DNA from: CAWGJC01 sp965276665
GTDB lineage: Bacteria; Pseudomonadota; Alphaproteobacteria; Acetobacterales; Acetobacteraceae
Reading direction: 5' to 3'
Length of the DNA stretch: 64,000 bases
NCBI GenBank assembly: GCA_965276665.1
Contig: OZ255620.1
Coordinates: 682,001-746,000 of the forward strand
Within the stretch, counting starts at the first letter, position 1. Each line of letters opens with the position of its first letter. This document shows positions 55,555 to 62,411 of this stretch, piece by piece. Position numbers and translations under genes: made by a program. The notes below the pieces were generated by a model that ran no database searches, was not told the origin of the DNA, and worked only from the letters and a program-made list of their open reading frames with translations.

Positions 55555-55841
55555 CAGCGCCGCCCGCTGACCGGGTTGTAGCGGGTGAACACGAGCGACA
55601 CGAGCATGCCAAGCAAGGCCACCGGCAGGAAGGCGACATCGACCATGAATTTCCTCAGGGTGAACACGCGCAGGATCACGTAGACGATCGCGATCGGCAC
55701 GCAGACCGCGCCCACCACGAGCGGCGGCCAATGAGCGCCCGGAATCGGCCGGTAGCCCTCGCGCGGCGTCGCCCGGAAATATGAGGTGATCACGCCGAGG
55801 ACGGTGGCGCCGAAGAAGCAGAGCATGACCAGACCCAGCAT
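55554..55841 (-). CDS. Small membrane protein inserted between glcE and glcF
   Basis: A 95-residue protein with three hydrophobic helices (about 2-20, 38-58 and 66-86) joined by RATPREGYRPIPGAHWPP. The gene starts ten bases after glcE and overlaps glcF by one base, so it is translated with them. It is not part of the usual glcDEF set. A role as membrane anchor for the otherwise soluble GlcDEF complex is a reasonable guess, not shown. Confidence 0.7.
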   Translation of the reverse strand: MLGLVMLCFFGATVLGVITSYFRATPREGYRPIPGAHWPPLVVGAVCVPIAIVYVILRVFTLRKFMVDVAFLPVALLGMLVSLVFTRYNPVSGRR

Positions 55842-55851
55842 CTGCTCGTCC

Positions 55852-57093
55852 TTATGATCCGGCGTGGAGTCGGCCGGGGTTCAACACGCCGTCCGGATCG
55901 AGCGCCGCCTTGACCCGCGCCGAGAGCCGGGCGAGCGGCGGCGGTTCGGGGGGGACCACGGCGACCGCTGCGCGAAGCGCCGCCGGGCCGCGCATCAGCA
56001 TCCAGATGCCGCCGGCCGCCAGCGCCGCCGCGGTGATCGCGTCATGCATGGCTTCGGTCGCGGGACCTGCCGCCCAGGCGAGGCCGCCGCCCCAGTCGAG
56101 AAAGGCGCGGCCGCCGGCGGCACGGGCCGCGGCGACGATTGCCGGCCCGGCGGAGGGCCGGACGGAGACGCGCCACACCGCCTCCTCGGCGGCATTGGCC
56201 AGCGGCACCGCATCGCGGATGGCGCGCCAGACCGCACGGCTCGCCGCATCGTCGAGCAGCTCCGCGGCGCCGAACGCGGCGAGATCCGCGCGCAATTTGC
56301 CGGTGCGGTAGACGACGCTCGCGGCAAAATCCTCGATCCGGGCGAGCGCCACCGGGCGGCCGGCGGGGAGTTCCGGGAGCAGCGACGCCGCCTCCGCCGG
56401 CAGCCAGGCGGCGGCGGAGACGCCGTACGGCGCGCCGAGCGCGGCAGAGAGCGCGGCGACGCCCCGCTCGGCGTCAAGGCCCGGCAGCACCACCGTGCCC
56501 GCCTGCTCGGGCGCGGGGAGCACTTTCAGCGTGATCTCGGTCAGCACGGCGAGCGTGCCGTGGCTGCCGGCGAACAGCTTGCAGAGATCGAGTCCGGTCA
56601 CGTTCTTGAGCACCCGGCCGCCCGAGCGCACCAGCTCGGCGCGCCCGGTTACCGCGCGCACGCCCATGACGTGGTCGCGCGTGGCGCCCGCGGTGATGCG
56701 CCGCGGGCCGGAGAGATTGGCGGCTACCACCCCGCCCAGTGTCTGCGTGCCCGGCGCGCCGCCGAACACGCGGGAGAGGTCGGGCGGCTCGGCGAGCAGC
56801 ATCTGGCCGCTGACGGCGAGCGCCGCCTCGATCTCGGTCAGCTTCGTCCCCGATCGGGCGGCGATCACCAGCTCCTTCGGCGCATGGAACACGATGCCGG
56901 CATGCTCGCGCAGGCTAAGCGTGCGCGCCGCCTGCACCGGACGCAGCATCCCGGATTTGCTGCCCGCCCCCTGGACCAGCAGCGTCTCCCCCGCCGCGCG
57001 CGCATCGGCCACCACGGCGATGATGCCTTCCTCCTCTGCGGAGGGCGCGGAGGAGGCCTCGCCGGTGGGCGGGGTTCCGCCGTCAGGCGGCAT
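55852..57093 (-). CDS. glcE: Glycolate oxidase FAD-binding subunit
   Basis: A 413-residue PCMH-type flavoprotein. The FAD-binding stretch QGAGSKSGMLRP near residues 40-51 and GGVVAANLSGPRRITAGATR around 120-140 are conserved. Its start overlaps glcD by 11 bases. It forms the catalytic complex with GlcD and GlcF, oxidising glycolate to glyoxylate. Confidence 0.92.
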   Translation of the reverse strand: MPPDGGTPPTGEASSAPSAEEEGIIAVVADARAAGETLLVQGAGSKSGMLRPVQAARTLSLREHAGIVFHAPKELVIAARSGTKLTEIEAALAVSGQMLLAEPPDLSRVFGGAPGTQTLGGVVAANLSGPRRITAGATRDHVMGVRAVTGRAELVRSGGRVLKNVTGLDLCKLFAGSHGTLAVLTEITLKVLPAPEQAGTVVLPGLDAERGVAALSAALGAPYGVSAAAWLPAEAASLLPELPAGRPVALARIEDFAASVVYRTGKLRADLAAFGAAELLDDAASRAVWRAIRDAVPLANAAEEAVWRVSVRPSAGPAIVAAARAAGGRAFLDWGGGLAWAAGPATEAMHDAITAAALAAGGIWMLMRGPAALRAAVAVVPPEPPPLARLSARVKAALDPDGVLNPGRLHAGS

Positions 57094-58513
57094 GATCGAG
57101 AAGCGGGAACACCTTGCTCGGGTTGAGCAGCCAGTCCGGGTCGAAGGCGGATTTGATCCGGCGCTGCTGCGCGAGCTCGGCCTCGGTGAACTGGCGGCGC
57201 ATCAGGTCGCGCTTCTCGACGCCGACGCCGTGCTCGCCGGTCAGGCAGCCGCCGACGTCGACGCAGAGCTCGAGGATATCCGCACCGAAATGCTCGGCGC
57301 GGGCGAAGCTGTCGGGGTCGTTGGCGTCGAACATGATCAACGGGTGCAGATTGCCGTCCCCGGCATGGAAAATGTTGGCGACCTTCAGCCCGTACGCGTC
57401 GCTCATCTCGCCGATGCGGCGCAGCACGTGCGGCAATTGCCCGGTCGGGATGGTGCCGTCCATGCAGAGATAATCGGGGCTGATGCGGCCGATCGCGCCG
57501 AACGCGCCCTTCCGCCCCTTCCAGATCGCCGCACTCTCCTCGGCACTTTGGGAGACTTTCAGGCTGATCGGGTCGAATTCCGCGCAGATCGCGCGGATCC
57601 GGGCGAGCAGATCGTCCTGCTCGGCCTCGCTGCCCTCCACTTCGATAATCAGCATCGCCTCGGCGTCGAGCGGGTAGCCGGCATGGGCGAATGCCTCGCA
57701 GGCGTGGATCGCCGGCCGGTCCATGAATTCGAGCGCGACCGGGATGATGCCCGACGCGATGATCGCATCGACGCAGGCGCCGGCCACCTCGTTGGAGCGG
57801 AACGCGGCGAGCATCGCGCGCGCGCCTTCCGGGCCGCGCAGGATGCGGACCGTCACCTCGGTGGCGATCGCGAGCTGGCCCTCGCTGCCGGTGAGCAGGC
57901 CGAGCCAGTCATAGCCGGCGGCGTCGAGATGCGTGCCGCCGATCTCGATGATCTCGCCCTCGACCGTGACGATGCGCAGGCCGAGCAAGTTGTTGGCGGT
58001 GACGCCGTATTTCAGGCAATGCGCGCCGCCCGAATTCATCCCCACATTGCCGCCAATCATGCAGGCGAGCTGGCTCGACGGGTCGGGCGCGTAGAAGAAG
58101 CCGCGCCCCTGCACCGCCTGGGTGATGCCGATATTCGTCACCCCGGCCTGCACGACCGCGAAGCGATCGGCATAGTCGATCTCGAGGATGCGGTGCATCC
58201 GCATCATGCCGACCACCACCGCATCGGCGAGCGGCAGCGCGCCACCGGAGAGGCTGGTGCCGGCGCCACGCGGGATGACCCGCACGCCTTCGGCATGGAG
58301 CAGCCGCATGATGGCGGCGACCTGCTCGGTGGTTTCCGGCAGCACGACCGCGAGCGGCACCTGGCGATAGGCGGAAAGCCCATCCGTCTCGTAGGGACGC
58401 AAGCGGACCGGATCGGCGATCACGCCATCGCCCGGCACGATTCCGCGCAATTCCGCGACGATCGCATCCTTGCGGGCGAGGATCTCGGGCTTCGGTGAAG
58501 GCTGCGCGATCAT
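57083..58513 (-). CDS. glcD: Glycolate oxidase subunit D (FAD-linked)
   Basis: A 476-residue FAD-linked oxidase. PLAVVLPETTEQVAAIMR, IPRGAGTSLSGGALPL and the C-terminal GGCLTGEHGVGVEKRD are the family signatures, the last holding catalytic histidine residues. It is the first gene of the glc operon, 110 bases downstream of the rpmJ end. Confidence 0.93.
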   Translation of the reverse strand: MIAQPSPKPEILARKDAIVAELRGIVPGDGVIADPVRLRPYETDGLSAYRQVPLAVVLPETTEQVAAIMRLLHAEGVRVIPRGAGTSLSGGALPLADAVVVGMMRMHRILEIDYADRFAVVQAGVTNIGITQAVQGRGFFYAPDPSSQLACMIGGNVGMNSGGAHCLKYGVTANNLLGLRIVTVEGEIIEIGGTHLDAAGYDWLGLLTGSEGQLAIATEVTVRILRGPEGARAMLAAFRSNEVAGACVDAIIASGIIPVALEFMDRPAIHACEAFAHAGYPLDAEAMLIIEVEGSEAEQDDLLARIRAICAEFDPISLKVSQSAEESAAIWKGRKGAFGAIGRISPDYLCMDGTIPTGQLPHVLRRIGEMSDAYGLKVANIFHAGDGNLHPLIMFDANDPDSFARAEHFGADILELCVDVGGCLTGEHGVGVEKRDLMRRQFTEAELAQQRRIKSAFDPDWLLNPSKVFPLLDHAA

Positions 58514-58593
58514 TCCGGACGCTCCTGCTTCGGGATGGTCATTCCCTCAAGCAGAGGATGGGAGCGGAGGCGGCGCGCGGCAAGCGGAACTCG

Positions 58594-58608
58594 GGGGCGG
58601 CGCGCCCC
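58594..58608 (-). terminator. Possible terminator of rpmJ
   Basis: GGGGCG/CGCCCC stem with a three-base loop, 16-30 bases beyond the rpmJ stop on the minus strand. There is no clear U-run, so the call is weak. The rest of the 110-base gap to glcD shows no recognisable operator. Confidence 0.35.
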
Positions 58609-58623
58609 GGATCAGCGCCCGGC

Positions 58624-58749
58624 TTAGCCCTGGCGAGCCTTCATCCGCGGATTCTTCTTGTTGATCACGTAGACGCGGCCATGCCGGCGCACGACGCGGC
58701 AGTTCTTGTCGCGGGTCTTCGCAGAGCGGAGGCTGTTGCGGACTTTCAT
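58624..58749 (-). CDS. rpmJ: 50S ribosomal protein L36 (cysteine-poor type)
   Basis: A 41-residue protein beginning [20 protein letters not shown] and ending [14 protein letters not shown]. This is the longer alphaproteobacterial-type L36 that lacks the full zinc-binding C/H set. The ATG at 58749 is internal to a longer open frame whose upstream part has no homology. Confidence 0.93.
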   Translation of the reverse strand: MKVRNSLRSAKTRDKNCRVVRRHGRVYVINKKNPRMKARQG

Positions 58750-58877
58750 GGCGCGAACCCTGGGACAATGCGGTGCCGAGGGACGGTCTGCCGTCCCCGA
58801 TCGAGCGCGGGGCAATACGCAGCCGGGACGAGACTGTCAACCCGGCTGGGCGGATGTCAGGCGGGATCAGCCCGAGA

Positions 58878-59777
58878 TCACCGTGCCCGGATCGCGTGCC
58901 AGCGCACCAGGCGAAGCCGGCCGGAGGCGAACAGGCGAAGCCGGAACAGCCATGTCTCGGCTTCCGCGACCAGCGCCGCGGCACGGCCATGGCCCGGACG
59001 GTTGACCCGCATCGCCTGCACCACCGTCTCCCACCCCGCCATCGCGAGCTGCTTGTGCTTCAGGGTGACATCCTCGGTCACCCTCACATCGAAGCCGGAG
59101 ACGGCCAGACAAGCGGTAATCGCCGCCTCGCTCGGCAGCAGCGGCGATCGATGCTCGAGACGGCACCAGCCGGCCGCCACCGGATCGGCGGGGTCGAGCG
59201 CCCGGTCGGTCACGAGCTCGACCAGCGCGAGCTGGCCGCCGGGCCGGATCGCGGCGGCGAGCTCGCCGATCAGCGGTTCCGGCGCGGCGCCGCGCAACGG
59301 CTCGAACAGCACCGCATGGTTGTAGGCATGGCGCCGGAACGCCGGCACCCGCGGATCCCAGCGCTGCAGCGTCGCGCGCTTGCCAAGCCGCGCCTCCGCG
59401 AGATGGCGTTCGGCGGACGCAGCGAGATCGGCATCGGCCTCGAAGCTCGACACGTAGCAGCCGAACGCCTCGGCGATCGCGCGGGCCGGGCCGCCGGCCT
59501 GGCCGCCGAGCAGGAGCACGGTCTCCGCCGGGGTGGCGCCAAAGGCGCGCACCATGTGCAGCGTCTCGCCGGCGCCCCCGGGACGCAGGAACCCCTCGCC
59601 CCAGAGCACGGCCGCGGCGGCGATCCGCTCCGGGCGCCAGGGTCGCGGCTCGACGGCAGCCGGCGGCGGGGCCCCCGGCGCAGTTTCGGGCGACGGCGTG
59701 GCGTCAGCCGACACCGCCGCTTCGGGCGGCGTCGTGGCGTAGCGGCGGAACAGGTTTCGCAACCCCGATGCGGACAT
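58878..59777 (-). CDS. Putative SAM-dependent methyltransferase-like protein
   Basis: A 299-residue protein. After a proline/alanine-rich N-terminus (to about residue 50), TVLLLGGQAGGPARAIAEAF looks like motif I of class I methyltransferases and YNHAVLFEPL like motif III. The C-terminal part has a second helix-rich section (KHKQLAMAGWETVVQAM). The glycine-rich loop is unusual (GGQAGG), so activity is uncertain. ATG at 59777 is used. Confidence 0.55.
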   Translation of the reverse strand: MSASGLRNLFRRYATTPPEAAVSADATPSPETAPGAPPPAAVEPRPWRPERIAAAAVLWGEGFLRPGGAGETLHMVRAFGATPAETVLLLGGQAGGPARAIAEAFGCYVSSFEADADLAASAERHLAEARLGKRATLQRWDPRVPAFRRHAYNHAVLFEPLRGAAPEPLIGELAAAIRPGGQLALVELVTDRALDPADPVAAGWCRLEHRSPLLPSEAAITACLAVSGFDVRVTEDVTLKHKQLAMAGWETVVQAMRVNRPGHGRAAALVAEAETWLFRLRLFASGRLRLVRWHAIRAR

Positions 59778-59880
59778 CGAAAGCACCTTTCCGCCTCAGG
59801 ATGCGCCGCGAATCTTTCGCAATCCTTAACGCGGGGGACGCTTTGTTGACGATCGCACCGGGTTCGGGCGATGTCAGGCA

Positions 59881-60336
59881 ATGCAGGCACCCCGGATGCA
59901 GATGTCGCCCGCGCGGTCAGGGGCAGGCGCATCCGGCGGCCGTGCCTGGTCCGCCTTTCTCGTCATGGCCTTCGTAGTGGTCGGGCTCTGCGGCCTGTTC
60001 GCGAGCTACGCCGCCCCGTTGCCGCTCGAACGCGCCGTGGCCCGGGAGGCGACGCTCGACCGGGTGATCGCCGCGTCGCACGCGCCGGACGCGGCGACGG
60101 CGCTGGCGGCACTTCGGCCGTTGCTCGGCGATTCGGCGGATGCCGTGCTGCCGGCGGGCGATCCGGTTCCCGCCGATCTCGTCGAGCGGGTCGCCCGCGA
60201 GCGCACGGCGATGCGCGAACGGCTCAGCACCGAATCGGCCGAGGTCGGGCTGCGGCTGCGGGTGATGCTCGGCGTGTTCACCTTCGCCGCAGCGCTGTTC
60301 GGCGTCGCGGTGCTGAGCGTGGTCGGGCGGCGCTAG
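59881..60336 (+). CDS. Hypothetical protein with two membrane helices
   Basis: A 151-residue protein: one helix near residues 22-45 (AWSAFLVMAFVVVGLCGLFA) and one near 125-147 (LRVMLGVFTFAAALFGVAVL), with a charged, helical loop of about 80 residues that would face the periplasm. The TAG stop lies inside the CTAGAG repeat. Function not recognised. Confidence 0.62.
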   Translation: MQAPRMQMSPARSGAGASGGRAWSAFLVMAFVVVGLCGLFASYAAPLPLERAVAREATLDRVIAASHAPDAATALAALRPLLGDSADAVLPAGDPVPADLVERVARERTAMRERLSTESAEVGLRLRVMLGVFTFAAALFGVAVLSVVGRR

Positions 60337-60436
60337 AGCGATTTCCGGTCAAAGAGGATCGGCAGCCGCTCAAGCTTGGTTTGGCGGGCGACTTTGCCCG
60401 ATCGAAAGATTTCAATTCGATCGGATGGTGCCCTAG
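60333..60436. repeat. CTAGAG-bounded repeat between convergent genes
   Basis: Starts CTAGAG (60333-60338) and ends CCCTAG (60431-60436). The left TAG (60334-60336) is the stop of the plus-strand gene, and the CTA at 60433-60435 is the TAG stop of the minus-strand gene. The interior has an ATTTCAATTCGATCGGATG stretch resembling the copy at 24823-24873. Confidence 0.6.
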
Positions 60437-60765
60437 CCGACCTTACTGGAAGGCGCCGTTCGGCAGGCGGCCATGGACACCGTGTCCCGGCACTCACCCC
60501 AGGGGCCGCGCCACCAGCCGGGCTGGCAGCCCGTGTAGCCGTGCGCAAAGCCGCCGCCCGGCATCGGTCCGCTATAGGCACCCACCCGGCACTTGCCCCA
60601 GGGACCGCGCCATTGGCCGCCGGGGCAGCCATCCGCCACCTTCGTGGCCAACGGGGAAAGCCGGGGTTGCATGTCGGAGCGCGCGGCATGTGCCGCACCG
60701 CCAAGCCCGGCGATGCCGAGGCAGAGTGTGGTGAAGACGGTGGCGTGGAGGACCAGTCTCGGCAT
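60433..60765 (-). CDS. Secreted glycine/cysteine-rich protein, GCG_CRPN-like
   Basis: A 110-residue protein with a signal peptide (cleavage near AHA, residue 27). The mature part has two imperfect repeats, GGQWRGPWGKCR and GWWRGPWGECRD, each preceded by a GC-containing segment. This matches the small secreted proteins with a GCG_CRPN-type repeat prefix. Function unknown. The 213-base gap beyond its start holds no feature I can identify. Confidence 0.7.
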   Translation of the reverse strand: MPRLVLHATVFTTLCLGIAGLGGAAHAARSDMQPRLSPLATKVADGCPGGQWRGPWGKCRVGAYSGPMPGGGFAHGYTGCQPGWWRGPWGECRDTVSMAACRTAPSSKVG

Positions 60766-60978
60766 TGAAGGCTCCGGTTGATGGGCCGGGCGAATTTACA
60801 AAAACCAGTGCTGCTCCATCAATATCGGAATCGCGACGAAATCTTACCTATGCAGAAGCGGCAAGTGCAGGAGCGGCGGGGCGATCAGAAGACGATCGCC
60901 TAAAGATTCAGCGGCGTCAGCGCCAAGAGAAGCGGCTTCTGGATCGCGGCGCTTCAAGCATGCGGCGCGGCGGAACCG

Positions 60979-61662
60979 TCAGCCCGGCGGCGGCGCGAGC
61001 CCGTTGCGGGCATAGACGCGGGCCGCCTCGGCGCCGGCGAGCGTGCGCACCCATTCGCGTGCGCGCGCCGTATCCCGCGCGCGGCGGAGCACGCCGGCGG
61101 TGAACACGCTTTCGGATGCGAGCTCCTGCGGGAAAGACCCGACGATCTCGATGCCCGGCACCGCCATCAACTCGCTGATCTGCTGGATCGCGATCTCCGC
61201 CCGGCCGTCACGCAGCAATTCGGCGGTGAGGCCGCCCGACACCACGATCGCCTTCCCGGAGACGGTTGCCTCGATGCCGAGCTCGCCGATCAGCCGGGCG
61301 AAATACTGGCCGCTGGCGCCGCTTTGCGAATAAGCGATCGATTGCGCCCGCTGCAGCGCGTCGACGAATTCCGCGACGGTGCCGATGCGCGGATGCGGCG
61401 TGCCGGGCGCGACCGCCAAGCCGACGCGGGACAGCACGAGCGGGGTCACGCTGTCGGCGAGAATGACGCCGTCGGCGGCGAGCGCGGTCGCCGCCGCATC
61501 GGTGAGGATCGCGACATCCGCCTGCTCGCCGGCGGCGATGCGTTCCAGCAGCTTCTGGGTCGGCGCGAAATCGATCTCCACCGCGCCGCCAAGATCGGCG
61601 GCAACCTCCCGCAGCGCGCCCATCACCGCGAGCGTCGAGAGCATGCGGAGCGAGTCAGACAT
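60979..61662 (-). CDS. ModA-like substrate-binding domain protein without signal peptide
   Basis: A 227-residue protein of the periplasmic-binding-protein fold. Segments ISTxAVMGALREV-like (SLRMLSTLAVMGALREVAAD), GGAVEIDFAPTQKLLERIAA and YSQSGASGQYFARLIGELGI resemble molybdate-binding ModA relatives. No signal peptide is visible from ATG at 61662, and the longer frame from 61737 does not supply one. It could be cytoplasmic or start elsewhere. It follows livF by 14 bases. Confidence 0.7.
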   Translation of the reverse strand: MSDSLRMLSTLAVMGALREVAADLGGAVEIDFAPTQKLLERIAAGEQADVAILTDAAATALAADGVILADSVTPLVLSRVGLAVAPGTPHPRIGTVAEFVDALQRAQSIAYSQSGASGQYFARLIGELGIEATVSGKAIVVSGGLTAELLRDGRAEIAIQQISELMAVPGIEIVGSFPQELASESVFTAGVLRRARDTARAREWVRTLAGAEAARVYARNGLAPPPG

Positions 61663-61676
61663 CGCGACGGAGCGCG

Positions 61677-62411
61677 TCAGACATCGGCGGTGGCCAGGCC
61701 GCCGAGATAGGCGGCGCGCACTTTCGGATCGTTCCACAACGCGTCCGGCTTGCCGCTCACCAGAATGCGGCCGGTCTCCAGCACGTAGCCGCGATCGGCG
61801 ACGGAGAGCGCCATGTGCGCGTTTTGCTCGACCAGCAGCACCGTGGTGCCGCGCGCGCGGATATCGGCGATGATGCGGAACACCTGCTGCACGATCAGCG
61901 GCGCGAGGCCGAGCGAGGGCTCGTCGAGCAGCAGCAGGCGCGGCCGCGCCATCAGCCCGCGCGCCACCGCCACCATCTGGAGCTGGCCGCCCGACAAGGT
62001 CCAGCCGAGCGCGCCCGCGAGTCGGCGAAGGTCGGGGAATAAAGTGAGCATCTCCTCGATTTCCGCCTCGCGCGTGACGCGCGTCAGGCGGCCGCGATTG
62101 GACGCGCCGAGCAGGATGTTCTCGCGCACCGTCAGGCCGGGGAAGATGCGCCGCCCCTCCGGCACGTGGGAGACGCCGGCGCGCACGATCGCACCCGGCC
62201 CCTTGCCGAGGATCGGCTGGCCATCGAGCAGGATCCGCCCCGACGCATGCGCGAGCAGGCCGGAGATCGCCCGCAAGGTCGTCGTCTTGCCCGCGCCATT
62301 GGCGCCAAGCAGGGCCACGATCTCGCCTTGCTCGACCGTGAGGTCGAGCCCGTGCAGCACCTCGCCCGCATTGTAGCGGGCGCGCAGCCCCTCGATCGCG
62401 AGCAAGGTCAT
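61677..62411 (-). CDS. livF: Branched-chain amino acid ABC transporter ATP-binding protein
   Basis: A 244-residue ATPase. Walker A GANGAGKTTTL, signature LSGGQLQMVAVARGLM and Walker B LLLLDEPSLGLAP are intact, and the length fits LivF. It overlaps the upstream fused LivM-LivG gene by four bases. The system imports branched-chain or related amino acids, or aromatic acids in some relatives. Confidence 0.92.
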   Translation of the reverse strand: MTLLAIEGLRARYNAGEVLHGLDLTVEQGEIVALLGANGAGKTTTLRAISGLLAHASGRILLDGQPILGKGPGAIVRAGVSHVPEGRRIFPGLTVRENILLGASNRGRLTRVTREAEIEEMLTLFPDLRRLAGALGWTLSGGQLQMVAVARGLMARPRLLLLDEPSLGLAPLIVQQVFRIIADIRARGTTVLLVEQNAHMALSVADRGYVLETGRILVSGKPDALWNDPKVRAAYLGGLATADV

